The notes: generated by a model from the sequence alone, not told the origin. DNA of 44,110 nt from Heliobacterium chlorum (GCF_014502795.1 NZ_JACVHF010000022.1:1-44110); one strand, 5' to 3'; positions 13,916-23,240 are shown, counted from the stretch's first letter. Numbers and translations are program-made.

Positions 13916-15217
13916 TTATGATAGCTTACGGCGATCAATGACTCGTTTGGCCTTTCCTTCACTGCGCTCAATCGATTTGGGTTCGACGAGACGGACTCGC
14001 GCCGTAAGTCCTAGGAGGCTTTCCAATTCTCGCTGGATGGTGCGTTCGATCCGTTCCATACTTCTGATTTCGTCGGAGAACATCTTCTCCGATACTTCCA
14101 CCCACACTTCGAGTGTATCTAGTGTACCTACCCGGTCAATGACCAGCACATAGTGCGGCTCTGTAAGCCCTAAGCTGAGCAGAACGCTTTCCACCTGTGA
14201 CGGGAAGACGTTGACACCGCGAATGATGACCATATCGTCCGTCCGTCCGCTGACCTTGGACATGCGGACATGAGTTCGGCCGCAGGCACAAGGTTCCACA
14301 TGTAAGACCGAAATGTCCCGGGTCCGATAACGAATGACCGGAAAACCTTCTTTGGTAATCGTCGTGAAAACAAGTTCGCCTTTCTCCCCGTAAGGCAGGG
14401 GTTCTTCGGTTACGGGGTCGATGATCTCCGGAATAAAGTGATCTTCAAAGATATGTAACCCATTTTTCACGGGACATTCGCTGGCTACACCCGGTCCCAT
14501 AACTTCGCTGAGCCCATAAATGTCGATAGCCGTGATCTGCAGACGGTACTCTAGTTCCCGACGCATCTCTTCGGTCCAAGGTTCAGCACCGAAGATGCCT
14601 GCTTTTAAGCGAAGCTTGTCCCGGGGGATTCCAGACTCCTGCAGAGTTTCGGCGAGGAATAAGGCGTACGACGGTGTGCAGGCCAAAATCGTCGTACCGA
14701 AGTCTTGCATCAGTTTGATCTGTCGTTTCGTATTGCCGCCGGAGATAGGTACGACGGTGGCTCCGACTTTTTCAGCACCGTAGTGAGCCCCCAGACCGCC
14801 TGTGAAAAGCCCGTAGCCGTATCCCACTTGCACCACTGAATCGGTGTCGGCGCCGGCACAGGTCAGAGTACGAGCCATCAATTCAGACCAATTATCTAAA
14901 TCGCGCCGTGTATAACCGACGACGATGGGGTTTCCGGTTGTCCCCGAGGAGGCGTGTAACCGAACGATATCTCTCATCGGAGAGGCAAAGAGTCCGAAAG
15001 GATAATGGTCACGAAGGTCCTGTTTTACTGTAAAGGGAAGCCGTCGAAGGTCTTCCAAACTTTGAACATCCATCGGAGTCAGACCGGCAGCCTGCATTTT
15101 CTCACGATAGGCGGGTACATTGTGGTATACCCGTTCTACCGTCTTTTTTAGGCGTTCAATTTGTAGTTTCTCTAAGTCTGCTCGTTTCATCGCTTCCATG
15201 GGGCGATTCCAGATCAT
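13916..15217 (-). CDS. Phenylacetate--CoA ligase family protein
   Basis: 433 residues, the usual length of PaaK. It forms an acyl-adenylate from an aryl-acetate (phenylacetate or indoleacetate type) and ATP, then the CoA thioester. Motifs: P-loop [32 protein letters not shown], and C-terminal [20 protein letters not shown] with [19 protein letters not shown]. It starts at ATG 15217 behind GAGGAG; an upstream in-frame ATG at 15244 lacks one. In anaerobes the enzyme often works with indolepyruvate oxidoreductase in amino-acid fermentation, but no ior genes are in view. Followed by the ACT-domain gene. Confidence 0.9.
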   Translation of the reverse strand: MIWNRPMEAMKRADLEKLQIERLKKTVERVYHNVPAYREKMQAAGLTPMDVQSLEDLRRLPFTVKQDLRDHYPFGLFASPMRDIVRLHASSGTTGNPIVVGYTRRDLDNWSELMARTLTCAGADTDSVVQVGYGYGLFTGGLGAHYGAEKVGATVVPISGGNTKRQIKLMQDFGTTILACTPSYALFLAETLQESGIPRDKLRLKAGIFGAEPWTEEMRRELEYRLQITAIDIYGLSEVMGPGVASECPVKNGLHIFEDHFIPEIIDPVTEEPLPYGEKGELVFTTITKEGFPVIRYRTRDISVLHVEPCACGRTHVRMSKVSGRTDDMVIIRGVNVFPSQVESVLLSLGLTEPHYVLVIDRVGTLDTLEVWVEVSEKMFSDEIRSMERIERTIQRELESLLGLTARVRLVEPKSIERSEGKAKRVIDRRKLS

Positions 15218-15259
15218 CTCGCACTCTCCTCGCTCTAATCTCAACTAGTTTGTTTAGTA

Positions 15260-16267
15260 TTATAGTTTCTTCGGCGCCGAAGCCAACCGTTCAAAAGATG
15301 TCAGTTGGTTTCGAGTCCCGAAGACGATGAGCAAATCACCGGGAAGTAACATTTGGGAGGCTCGGGGGTTGGAAATCAGTTCTTGACCTCGGCGAATGGC
15401 GACCACCATGGCTCCCGTTTTTTCCCGAAGCTGCGCTTCAGCTAACGTTTTATTGGTTAAGGGAGAATGCTCTCTGAGCACGATTTCCTCTAGGTCAATT
15501 TCGTGCTCTTTGTCATGCAGCACCGTATCGACATATTCGACACTGGCCGGTTTAAGAATGGACATGGCCATTCGCCTACCGCCGATGACGGCCGGCGAGA
15601 CGACCTTATCGGCCCCGGCGCGGTACAACTTATCTTCCGACTCCAAGCGGTCTGCCCGGGCAACAACAAGAATATCAGGATTTAAACCTTTGGCCGTCAA
15701 GGCGATATAGACATTATCTGCGTCGGTCGGCAAAGCCGCTACGACTCCGCGGGCATGGTCAATGCCGGCCTGCCGAAGGATGTCGTCTTCCCGGGCGTCA
15801 CCTTGAATAAAAAGCAAATTCTGTTGGCCATATTGCTGCAGTATGTCGATATGGGAATCGATGATCACGAATGGGACATCGTCTTTGGCCAATTGCTCTG
15901 CTACCTGCCATCCAACCCGGCCGGCACCACAGACGATGATGTGATTTTTCAATTTGGAGATTTTTGTTTCCATCGCACGTCTCCCCAAAAAGTTTAACAA
16001 CTGACCTTCCACCACCGAACCGGCGATGATACCGATAGCATAAGCGACGATGCCTACACCGAGCGGCATGATCAGTAAGGCAAACATCTGGCCGCTCACC
16101 GTTTTGGGTAAACGATCGCCATATCCCACGGTCAACAAGGTTGTCTCAGTCAGCCAGGCCGCATCGAGCATGGTAAAGTCTTTTTCAAGCCACATAAAGC
16201 CGACCGTTCCAAAGACCATAAAGCTGACAATGGATATAATCGCCCATTTAATCTGACGTAGTTCCAA
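15260..16267 (-). CDS. Two-TM potassium channel with RCK (TrkA) domain
   Basis: 335 residues. TM1 (about 9-27), pore loop with the selectivity filter TVGYGD (46-51), TM2 (about 61-84), then an RCK_N domain with the nucleotide-binding motif CGAGRVG (113-119) and VVARADRLESEDKLYRAGAD, and an RCK_C domain (about 255-328). This is the MthK/GsuK-type ligand-gated K+ channel layout. The start TTG 16267 lies 11 bases after GGAG, a little far. It begins 28 bases after the PHP gene and is probably co-transcribed with it and with the PaaK-like gene 42 bases downstream. Confidence 0.92.
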   Translation of the reverse strand: MELRQIKWAIISIVSFMVFGTVGFMWLEKDFTMLDAAWLTETTLLTVGYGDRLPKTVSGQMFALLIMPLGVGIVAYAIGIIAGSVVEGQLLNFLGRRAMETKISKLKNHIIVCGAGRVGWQVAEQLAKDDVPFVIIDSHIDILQQYGQQNLLFIQGDAREDDILRQAGIDHARGVVAALPTDADNVYIALTAKGLNPDILVVARADRLESEDKLYRAGADKVVSPAVIGGRRMAMSILKPASVEYVDTVLHDKEHEIDLEEIVLREHSPLTNKTLAEAQLREKTGAMVVAIRRGQELISNPRASQMLLPGDLLIVFGTRNQLTSFERLASAPKKL

Positions 16268-16294
16268 AGGCAGGTCACACTCCTGCGGTTCTAA

Positions 16295-17140
16295 TCAAGC
16301 AGGTGTATAGGGGTTACGAGCTATGGCCGCTTCTAAATCAGTTATTACCCAATCAGGTATTGGGACACCTCCCGGTTTAAAGGGGGCGTAGGGTCCGTGG
16401 TAGTCCGTTCCTCCGGTCATCAGTACCCCTTTTTCCAATGCCAAATCGTGGTATTGCTGAACCCACTTTTCCCGGTTTGGCCCATAGTAACCGTAAAAGA
16501 CTTCTAAACCGACGGGATAGCGTTCGAGCATGTCCGGTAGAATCAATTGATTCGATATAAGCCCAGGGTGGGCGATGACAGCCACTCCCCCGGCAGACCG
16601 GATGAGTTCAACCCCTTCGGCGAGGGAATGAGATAAATACTCCACATGGGCTAAACCCTTAGGATTCAAATAATGTTTGATAAATTCTGAACCGGGTCGG
16701 TTTAACAATCCGCACTTATATAAGGCGTAGACGATGTGTCCTTTGCTCACCGCAACTCCGGGGTTGGCCACGTCGAGCACGTCTTGCCAAGACAGGGCGA
16801 CTCCTTGTTCCTGTAGTTTTTGCACCATCTGTCTCGCCACACCGGTTCGAGCCTCTCGTAGTTCTGTTAGGCGGCTCTTGAAGGACTCACAACGCAGATT
16901 AACGCCATAGCCGAGCAGATGTACCTCTTCGCTTTGATAGGTGACCAACAGTTCCACGCCAGGGATGACACGGACTCCACGATGTTGCGCTGCCGCTATA
17001 ATTTCGAGACAGCCGTTCACAGATTCATGGTCAGTAATGGATATATGAGTTAAGCCAGCCTTCGCCGCCATATCGAGCAGTTCGAGCGGCGAGTGAAGAC
17101 CGTCGGAGGCCCTTGTGTGGAGATGGAGATCTATTTTCAT
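16295..17140 (-). CDS. PHP-domain phosphoesterase
   Basis: 281 residues. Metal-binding PHP motifs: DLHLHTRASDG (H6, H8, D13), ITDHESVNG, IPGVEL, VIAHPGL and the C-terminal GGTDYHG. The length and order fit the YciV/RnaAM-like 3',5'-nucleoside-bisphosphate phosphatase / short RNA 5'-exonuclease family (COG0613), which hydrolyses phosphoesters with divalent metals. First gene of the minus-strand run PHP, channel, PaaK, ACT; tandem terminators upstream (17198-17284) isolate it from the EF-G-like gene. Substrate not determined here. Confidence 0.88.
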   Translation of the reverse strand: MKIDLHLHTRASDGLHSPLELLDMAAKAGLTHISITDHESVNGCLEIIAAAQHRGVRVIPGVELLVTYQSEEVHLLGYGVNLRCESFKSRLTELREARTGVARQMVQKLQEQGVALSWQDVLDVANPGVAVSKGHIVYALYKCGLLNRPGSEFIKHYLNPKGLAHVEYLSHSLAEGVELIRSAGGVAVIAHPGLISNQLILPDMLERYPVGLEVFYGYYGPNREKWVQQYHDLALEKGVLMTGGTDYHGPYAPFKPGGVPIPDWVITDLEAAIARNPYTPA

Positions 17141-17197
17141 ATCCTTTTCCCCTGTCCCATGACGGAGTTTTCTACACAGTATTCAATGTTTGCATTA

Positions 17198-17225
17198 AAA
17201 AACCCTTTTTCTACGGGAAAAAGGG
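17198..17225 (-). terminator. Second of two tandem terminators
   Basis: CCCTTTTTC (17203-17211) pairs with GAAAAAGGG (17217-17225), loop TACGG, and is followed on the minus strand by TTTTTT. It lies about 20 bases beyond the terminator at 17247 and upstream of the PHP gene, so it acts as a backup. Confidence 0.65.
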
Positions 17226-17246
17226 GATTGGAAAAAAGAATAGCAT

Positions 17247-17284
17247 AAAAAAGGAAGCCTTGCCGGTCCGAGGCCAGGGCTTCC
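17247..17284 (-). terminator. Terminator of the EF-G-like gene
   Basis: GGAAGCC (17253-17259) pairs with GGCTTCC (17278-17284); the inner part of the loop can also pair. Six Ts follow on the minus strand. Confidence 0.75.
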
Positions 17285-17313
17285 CTAGGGAGAACTTATT
17301 TTAGTTTCGCACT

Positions 17314-19338
17314 CTAGTGTTTCTTGGTAGATTCTTTGATCGTTTGGGCAAGCCGCGCCGGAACTTCCTGGTAAGAGTGGAATTCAGCACGATGAGTTCC
17401 TCGACCGTGGGTAATGGCCTGCAGTTGTAATGGGAATTGAACCAGTTCTTGCTGGGGTACGAGTGCTTGAATCACTTGTCGGTTGCCAACCATGTCGCTG
17501 CCTAGGACCCTGCCGCGCCGGCCATTGATGTCGCCGAGAATGTCGCCGAGATAATACTCAGGTACGTCGATTTCCACCTGCATGACCGGTTCGAGCAGAT
17601 AAGGGTCGGCCATCTCCATCCCCTTTTTGAAGGCTAAATGGGCCGCCATTTTGAAGGCAAGTTCTGACGAATCGACAGGGTGGTATGAACCGTCCACCAG
17701 GTTTACTTTGATGTTCGTGACAGGGTAACCAGCCAGAACGCCTTCGGCCAAACTTTCACGGACCCCTTTTTCGACAGCAGGGATAAAATTCCGAGGAACA
17801 ACTCCACCGAAAATTGACTCGGTAAACTCAAAATCACCTTTTAACGTAGGCTCCATCACCAGCCAGACGTGGCCGTACTGACCGTGACCGCCCGTTTGCT
17901 TTTTATGTTTTCCCTCTGCTTTTGCTGTTTTACGGATGGACTCCCGGTAAGCCACTTTCGGCCAACTGGTTGTAACATTGACACTGTATTTTCGTTGCAG
18001 TCGTTCCACACAAACTTCTAAATGCAATGTACCCATCCCGGTCAGGATCGTCTCTTTAGTTTCCGTATTCCGGTGGATTTTGATACAAGGATCTTCCTCT
18101 AAGAGGCGCTGCAATCCGCTGCCCAATTTATCTTCATCGGCTTTGGTAGCGGGGTGAAAAGCCATGGACAAGCCGGGAGAGGGAAAAATAATGGCGGGCA
18201 GCGGTTCCATCGATGCACCTTTGGCGGACAAGGTGTCGCCCGTGTGGGTATGTTGCAGTTTCGCCAGGGCGATGATCTCTCCGGGACCAGCTGAATCGAG
18301 CGAGTGCTGGCTTTTTCCCATCATGCTCAACGGTGGAATCGGTTTTTCATCTTTCTGTGCCGTTATGTTATATAGGGGCGTATCGCTTTTTAGGACACCC
18401 TGGTAAATCCGTACATAGTTAACTTTGCCCAAATAGGGATCGATGACAGTCTTATAGACTTGTGCTTTTAGGGGCGCTTTCTCGGCAGGGACCTCTCCTC
18501 GTTCGTCAAGAGGCGACGGAAGTAGTTCCACCAGTTTATCCAGCAAAACCTTAATGGTGTTGTCGGCATGGATGGAACCCCCTAAAAGGGGTACGATTTT
18601 TCCGTTTTTGATCGATTCGACCAAGGCAGGGCGGATCTCTTCGACGGTCAGTTCTTCCCCTTCCAGATAGCGCATCATTAGCTCTTCATCGATCTCCACG
18701 GCCGCTTCGATTAACTTTTCTCGCCACTGGGTTAGAGAGTTCGATTCTTCCGAGGATAGGGCAGGCATATCTTTGAATTTAGGATTAGCTGGAATAAAGG
18801 CGCCGTCGAGGATGCTCACCATTCCTTGCCATTGCGGTCCAGATCCCACGGGCCATTGTAACGGCAGGATTTGGGGGCCGCCTAACTCACGCATCTGATC
18901 TAAGACTCTGTCAAAGTTTGCGTTTTCCCGATCCAGTTTGTTGATGAAGATGAGGGGAACTCGACCTTTTTCTTGGCATTGCTTCCAGGCTACTTCTGTC
19001 TGTACTTGTACACCGCTCACTGCACAAAGGACTACCAAAACCCCTTCGACGACCGAGATGGCACCAGCCACTTCCCCGAAGAAGTCGCTGTAGCCGGGCG
19101 TATCGATGATGTTGAGCTTGGCGCCGTTCCATTTTACTGGTGCTAGCGCAGCTTGAATACTGACTTTACGCTTGGTCTCTTCGGGCAAAAAATCGGTGAT
19201 CGTGTTCCCGTCTTCCACCTTACCCTTGCGGGTAATGAGCCCTGCGTTGAACAGCATCGATTCCACCAAAGAGGTTTTTCCTGCTCCGTTGTGGGCGAGT
19301 ACAGCTATATTGCGGATGGCTTCCCTCGGTGTCGTCAA
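17314..19338 (-). CDS. EF-G-like translational GTPase
   Basis: 674 residues with all EF-G domains: G domain (AHNGAGKTSLVESML, residues 15-29; DTPGYSDF; NKLDRE), domain II, domain III, domain IV (KKQTGGHGQYGHVWLVMEP) and domain V with an EF-G C-terminal fold (MQVEIDVPEYYLGDILGDINGRRG). It differs from canonical FusA: P-loop AHNGAGKTS instead of GHIDAGKTT, and switch I reads KRKVSIQ where EF-G has RGITI. This marks the FusA2/EF-G-like paralogue group, of unclear role. The start is TTG 19338, 8 bases after AAAGGAGG; the TTG at 19362 precedes that site. Monocistronic. Confidence 0.9.
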   Translation of the reverse strand: MTTPREAIRNIAVLAHNGAGKTSLVESMLFNAGLITRKGKVEDGNTITDFLPEETKRKVSIQAALAPVKWNGAKLNIIDTPGYSDFFGEVAGAISVVEGVLVVLCAVSGVQVQTEVAWKQCQEKGRVPLIFINKLDRENANFDRVLDQMRELGGPQILPLQWPVGSGPQWQGMVSILDGAFIPANPKFKDMPALSSEESNSLTQWREKLIEAAVEIDEELMMRYLEGEELTVEEIRPALVESIKNGKIVPLLGGSIHADNTIKVLLDKLVELLPSPLDERGEVPAEKAPLKAQVYKTVIDPYLGKVNYVRIYQGVLKSDTPLYNITAQKDEKPIPPLSMMGKSQHSLDSAGPGEIIALAKLQHTHTGDTLSAKGASMEPLPAIIFPSPGLSMAFHPATKADEDKLGSGLQRLLEEDPCIKIHRNTETKETILTGMGTLHLEVCVERLQRKYSVNVTTSWPKVAYRESIRKTAKAEGKHKKQTGGHGQYGHVWLVMEPTLKGDFEFTESIFGGVVPRNFIPAVEKGVRESLAEGVLAGYPVTNIKVNLVDGSYHPVDSSELAFKMAAHLAFKKGMEMADPYLLEPVMQVEIDVPEYYLGDILGDINGRRGRVLGSDMVGNRQVIQALVPQQELVQFPLQLQAITHGRGTHRAEFHSYQEVPARLAQTIKESTKKH

Positions 19339-19452
19339 AACTGGACCCTCCTTTGCTTGCAATAATTCGAACTATTTTATTAATTACACGTAAAGCTTGA
19401 AACTCCTTTCCCGGTGGCTGGCCTTGGTGGAATTTTTTTGAGGGGGATGATT

Positions 19453-21036
19453 ATGGCCACCGCACTCACCTACGGGACGCTAATCCTCTTTGGAGCGACC
19501 CTTTTAAACCGGTTTTTGGCATTTTTTAACCAGATTGTGATGATGAAATATATTGGCCCGGAAACGGTCGGACTCTTTCAGATGATATATCCCATGTACA
19601 TATTGCTGCTCGTTGTGGCTACGGCAGGAATACCCGTGGCTTTGACCAAGCGTGTCGCCGAGGAAGCAGCTCGCGGTCAATGGGGCAATGTCCGGCAGAT
19701 GGTCAGCACATCAATGGTATTGCTTGCTGTAGGAGGAGTGATCATTACCGGGGCAGCGACAATCCTGCCTCCGCTTTTGTTTCCCGGCGTCGTCGCTGAC
19801 CGCCGTGCCGAAGCGGCCTTTTGGGTGCTTATCCCTAGTATATTTTTTATCTGTCTAGCATCGGGTCTTCGTGCCTTCTGCCAAGGGATGCAATCTATGG
19901 AACCTCCCTCCATCGCGTCGATGGTCGAGCAAGTGGTCCGGATTGCCAGTGGTTTATCGCTGGCTTTGTGGCTGCTCCCTCGGGGGATCGCCTATGCCGC
20001 TGCTGGTATCGCTCTAGGGATTACACTCGGTGAATTGTTCGGATTGGCCGCATTGCTCTGGTTATCAGGCCCTTTTTTCTTCCAGCGATTAAAGCGTTTT
20101 TGGCACAGCAAGTCAATGCCGGCTACCTTTGGTCGCCGTTTTGCGCTGCGTTCACTTTGGCCGCTGGCCTATCCAGTCGCTGGTTCACGGATCATCGGCT
20201 GCTTGATGCTGACATTAGACGCCTTTTTGATTCCTCGTTGTCTGCAATTATCCGGCATGACCCTTTCCGAAGCGACTTCCGCCTTTGGCAGCCTTGTAGG
20301 TGGATTGGCACCGCTGATTACGATTCCCACTGTATTCACTATCCCGCTGTCAACCAGTCTCGTTTCGGGGATAGCCGAAAGCTGGGCTTTACGACAAACT
20401 GAGGCTGTCAGATACCGCACGGTAAAAGCGCTGCGCCTGACAGCGGTTATCGGCTGGCCTTGTGTGGCAATCATTTTACTGGTCGGTGAAGAGGTCACAG
20501 CATCCCTTTTTGGCATCCATGGGATGAGTCTACCACTGCAGATACTGACGGTAGGCGCCTTTTTTCTGTACGTTTACAGCACAACAACCGGAATCCTGCA
20601 AGGCATGGGGCAGGTCATGTTTCCATTGGTGGTTACGGTAATTACTTCGGCCTTACGGATTTTCCTGTTCATCTACGTCGCTTCCCTACCGTCCTTCGGT
20701 ATAAACGGCATTGCCTTGGGATATACCGTGACGAATCTGGTGACAGCTTTTTTGCACATCTGGTGGTTCCGTCAAAAATTGGGCATGTCCTGTCAAGACT
20801 TGCTTCATCTGCTGAGACCGGTCCTAGCTGCAGTGGCGATGGTCGGTACGTACCATATCTTTTTGCATGTACCCAGTTATGTTGGCTGCACCTCGCCGCT
20901 CTTGTCAGGGTTCTCAAGTTTGTTGGCATTGCTGTTGTATTTTCTTCTCTTGTTCCCGTTGGGATCCCTGACCAAAGAAGACCTGCAAACGTTTCCCGGG
21001 GGGACCTTACTCGTTGGATTTTTTCGGAAAAAGTAA
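19453..21036 (+). CDS. SpoVB-like MOP-superfamily polysaccharide flippase
   Basis: 527 residues, about 14 TM helices. N-terminal signature (LLNRFLAFFNQIVMMKYIGPETVGLFQMIYPMY, then AGIPVALTKRVAEE) is typical of the SpoVB/YtgP group of lipid-linked polysaccharide flippases; B. subtilis SpoVB is needed for spore cortex synthesis. Several SpoVB-like paralogues usually occur in a spore former, so exact orthology is uncertain. GAGGGGG is followed by ATG 19447 (too close) and ATG 19453 (spacing 6), which is preferred. Divergent from the EF-G-like gene; a perfect 13-bp hairpin follows at 21035. Confidence 0.85.
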   Translation: MATALTYGTLILFGATLLNRFLAFFNQIVMMKYIGPETVGLFQMIYPMYILLLVVATAGIPVALTKRVAEEAARGQWGNVRQMVSTSMVLLAVGGVIITGAATILPPLLFPGVVADRRAEAAFWVLIPSIFFICLASGLRAFCQGMQSMEPPSIASMVEQVVRIASGLSLALWLLPRGIAYAAAGIALGITLGELFGLAALLWLSGPFFFQRLKRFWHSKSMPATFGRRFALRSLWPLAYPVAGSRIIGCLMLTLDAFLIPRCLQLSGMTLSEATSAFGSLVGGLAPLITIPTVFTIPLSTSLVSGIAESWALRQTEAVRYRTVKALRLTAVIGWPCVAIILLVGEEVTASLFGIHGMSLPLQILTVGAFFLYVYSTTTGILQGMGQVMFPLVVTVITSALRIFLFIYVASLPSFGINGIALGYTVTNLVTAFLHIWWFRQKLGMSCQDLLHLLRPVLAAVAMVGTYHIFLHVPSYVGCTSPLLSGFSSLLALLLYFLLLFPLGSLTKEDLQTFPGGTLLVGFFRKK

Positions 21037-21066
21037 GGCCCCATTCCATGTTAGGAATGGGGCCTT
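21035..21066. terminator. Hairpin after spoVB-like gene
   Basis: AAGGCCCCATTCC (21035-21047) and its exact reverse complement (21054-21066), loop ATGTTA, starting in the stop codon. The plus strand has only TT afterwards; a T-run (ACTTTTTCC) is on the minus strand. Confidence 0.55.
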
Positions 21067-21138
21067 GAACCATGATTTACTCGCTATAGACGGTTACAAA
21101 GTCGTAGACACTATTTTTGGGAAAAAGGAGGTATAACG

Positions 21139-21375
21139 ATGGCCCAGTTTTTTCCTCGAGAAAAGATATTTTCCGAAAATGTTCGCGATGAATTTAAGTA
21201 TGAGATCGCCGAAGAACTGGGGCTAACTCCGAAAATCCAGGACGGATACTGGGGTGCCCTATCTGCGGCCGATTGTGGCCGAGTCGGCGGGAAAATCGGC
21301 GGCAACATGGTCAAAGCTATGGTACGTCGAGCGGAAGCCCTTCTGGCTCAGGACCAGGCGAATAAATTGACTTGA
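21139..21375 (+). CDS. Alpha/beta-type small acid-soluble spore protein
   Basis: 78 residues. DNA-coating spore protein that protects DNA from UV and heat in the dormant spore. The family signature is plain: germination-protease (GPR) cleavage region KYEIAEELG, then QDGYWGALSAADCGRVGGKIGGNMVK. The N-terminal extension (MAQFFPREKIFSENVRDEF) and the GYWG variant resemble the SspF-like subgroup. Strong AAGGAGG precedes ATG 21139. Expected to be transcribed by sigma-G in the forespore; I could not identify a convincing sigma-G promoter. Terminated at 21377. Confidence 0.93.
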   Translation: MAQFFPREKIFSENVRDEFKYEIAEELGLTPKIQDGYWGALSAADCGRVGGKIGGNMVKAMVRRAEALLAQDQANKLT

Positions 21376-21376
21376 T

Positions 21377-21404
21377 GGGAAGGCTACAGGCCTTCCCGTT
21401 TTTT
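21377..21404. terminator. Terminator shared by SASP and surE
   Basis: GGGAAGGC (21377-21384) pairs with GCCTTCCC (21390-21397), loop TACAG, with G then six Ts on the plus strand. The surE stop codon (21384-21386) lies at the stem-loop junction. Confidence 0.75.
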
Positions 21405-22187
21405 GATCCATTCCAAAAAGGGCCTCTGGGTCTCGCCAAGCCACTGATCGACCTCTTGAATAATGGAGTAATTTGTTAAATCAAAATGGATCGGCGTCAC
21501 CGAGATAATCCCGTCGTTGATGGCCCGAATATCGGTCCCTTCCCCCGCATCGACATCTTTCACCTCACCAGCCATCCAGTAATACGTTCTCCCTCGGGGG
21601 TCGGTACGTTTGTCAAAGATGTTTTGGTAGCGGCGGCTACCCAGCTTCGTGACCCCGATGCCATGGATTTGCTCTCGAGGCAGATCAGGGACATTCACAT
21701 TGAGAAACGTTTCTGGCGTAAGGCCTTTTTCAAGGAGCTGTTCACATAAGAAACGGGTCGTCTCTGCCGCTAGGCCGTAATCGGTCGTTTTCCACCCAGT
21801 TACGGAGACGGCAAGAGCCGGGAAACCGTAGATGGCCCCTTCCATCGCCGCTGACACGGTACCGGAATAAAGTACATCTGTTCCCAAGTTTGCTCCTCGA
21901 TTGATACCTGAGATGATGATATCAGGAGGAGCGTCCATGAGCTCTTCGAGCGCCAGCTTAACACAATCGGCCGGCGTCCCGTTGACGGCCCAGCCGTGAA
22001 AATGAGGGTTTGTAAAGGTGAGTTTTTCCACTCGCAGGGGCTGATGCACCGTAATCCCGTGCCCGGTAGCGCTCCGCTCTGAATCAGGGGCTACGACAAA
22101 GAGCTCAGCCCAATCTTCCAGGATGTGCCATAATGCATGGATTCCAGGTGCATGTATCCCATCATCGTTGGTCAGTAGAATTCGCAA
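21384..22187 (-). CDS. surE: 5'/3'-nucleotidase SurE
   Basis: 267 residues. Metal-dependent nucleotidase/exopolyphosphatase of the cytoplasm. Motifs: ILLTNDDGIHAPG (catalytic DD), VAPDSERSATGHGIT, VNGTPADCVKLAL, IISGINRGANLGTDVLYSGTVSAAMEG. All metal-binding and phosphate-binding residues of the family are present. It starts at TTG 22187, 7 bases after GGAGG. The preceding zinc-ribbon gene overlaps it by 16 bases, suggesting coupled translation at the end of the DUF366-queE-folE run. Confidence 0.95.
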   Translation of the reverse strand: MRILLTNDDGIHAPGIHALWHILEDWAELFVVAPDSERSATGHGITVHQPLRVEKLTFTNPHFHGWAVNGTPADCVKLALEELMDAPPDIIISGINRGANLGTDVLYSGTVSAAMEGAIYGFPALAVSVTGWKTTDYGLAAETTRFLCEQLLEKGLTPETFLNVNVPDLPREQIHGIGVTKLGSRRYQNIFDKRTDPRGRTYYWMAGEVKDVDAGEGTDIRAINDGIISVTPIHFDLTNYSIIQEVDQWLGETQRPFLEWIKKREGL

Positions 22188-22384
22188 AGCTGTTCCTCCA
22201 GTCGATTCACTCCGGAGCCCCTATTGCAAGGAGAGACCCAAAGTTGAGTCCCAGGTCCCCAGGAATGGTAGGCGCGGCACCGAGGGCATCGAAGAATCAG
22301 TCCCGATTCCCGCTTCATTATGATTTCCCATTGTTCCGGTTGTAAATCGAGGTAACAACATAAGCAAAACTCAAAGGGGATCAT
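22172..22384 (-). CDS. Small zinc-ribbon-like protein
   Basis: 70 residues. C-x-C-C near the N-terminus (FEFCLCCYLDL) and CPRC in the middle (LILRCPRCRAYHSWG) suggest a zinc ribbon; no family recognised. A strong GGAGG lies 8 bases before ATG 22384, and the gene overlaps the surE start by 16 bases, both arguing that it is real. Possibly an RNA- or protein-binding accessory, but no function is proposed. Confidence 0.7.
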   Translation of the reverse strand: MIPFEFCLCCYLDLQPEQWEIIMKRESGLILRCPRCRAYHSWGPGTQLWVSPCNRGSGVNRLEEQLCEFY

Positions 22385-22478
22385 AACTATGACCTCCAGT
22401 TGCCATTTAAATGGAAGAGTTTTACTACAGTTTATACCTCATCTACCGGAGTTTGTTCCAAAACTACTGATTTTACAT

Positions 22479-22504
22479 ACTTTTTGTTGAATAAATCAAA
22501 AAGT
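22479..22504 (-). terminator. Weak A/T hairpin downstream of the GGCT-like gene
   Basis: ACTTTTTG (22479-22486) and CAAAAAGT (22497-22504), loop of ten. Low GC; a weak terminator at best. Confidence 0.3.
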
Positions 22505-22547
22505 TGTAGCAATGTTGAAGGATAGTTTTCGTGATTCTGAGCCGTTT

Positions 22548-23222
22548 TTATATCGCAAATACGGAAATGGTCATCGTATCTCCATTTTCGCTCAGCGTAA
22601 ACCGGAGAGAACGATCAGAAAGGGTGTTATTTAAAAAATCCACGAGTTTAAACAGGTCAGGGTGAGCCGTCAATGTTTCCTCAGCGATCGGCTCTATATC
22701 CTTTTCGTTGTTTCCGCTAAAAGTAGGTTCTTTACCTGACAGGAGTTTCTCTGTGGAAGCTATTTCACCAAGGAGAAACGGATTCGGACTGGAATAGGAT
22801 TCAAGGTTCGGAAGCGGCTCAACCGTAAAGAGACATTCCTTTTTCTCAGAAGCTCCTGCCTTCCTAGACGGATCGGGAATATCATCAGCAAAAACCTCTC
22901 GGTTACCTACATAGACCCAAGCCTCCACAGGCTGATCGTCTATCCGAATCGTGACTTTTTCCCGGTAATACATGGGAATGTCATCAAATAATCCTTCGTA
23001 CTCGTCGATCCGCCGCAGATCGTCCTCGGATAGGCCATCCCATAGGGTTCCTTTCACGAGAGCTTCTGGCATCGGTAGAATAAAGGGGTAGCCGTAGGAC
23101 GAAGGGTACCGCTTGTAGCCTGTCAAGAAGGCCGGGACGGGTTCCCATGCTTTATGGTCTAAAAGTCCTTCGATCGTTTCTCGATCCATGAGGGTACCAT
23201 AGACGAAGAGGGAGTGTGCCAT
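22548..23222 (-). CDS. Gamma-glutamylcyclotransferase-like protein fused to YpmA-like domain
   Basis: 224 residues. Residues 1-115 are a GGCT/AIG2-like fold: FVYGTLMDRE (the YGTL motif), LVKGTLWDG and the acidic DEYEG. After a low-complexity linker (about 120-180), residues 183-224 read AHPDLFKLVDFLNNTLSD and end TMTISVFAI. This resembles the small YpmA/DUF4264 family of Bacilli and Clostridia (PDLYKIVD-type motif). GGCT-fold enzymes act on gamma-glutamyl amines; YpmA function is unknown. AAGGAGG precedes ATG 23222. It starts 18 bases after folE, so it is likely in the same operon. The fusion call is from memory of YpmA and needs a profile search. Confidence 0.72.
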   Translation of the reverse strand: MAHSLFVYGTLMDRETIEGLLDHKAWEPVPAFLTGYKRYPSSYGYPFILPMPEALVKGTLWDGLSEDDLRRIDEYEGLFDDIPMYYREKVTIRIDDQPVEAWVYVGNREVFADDIPDPSRKAGASEKKECLFTVEPLPNLESYSSPNPFLLGEIASTEKLLSGKEPTFSGNNEKDIEPIAEETLTAHPDLFKLVDFLNNTLSDRSLRFTLSENGDTMTISVFAI

Positions 23223-23240
23223 AACCTTGCTCCTCCTTCC

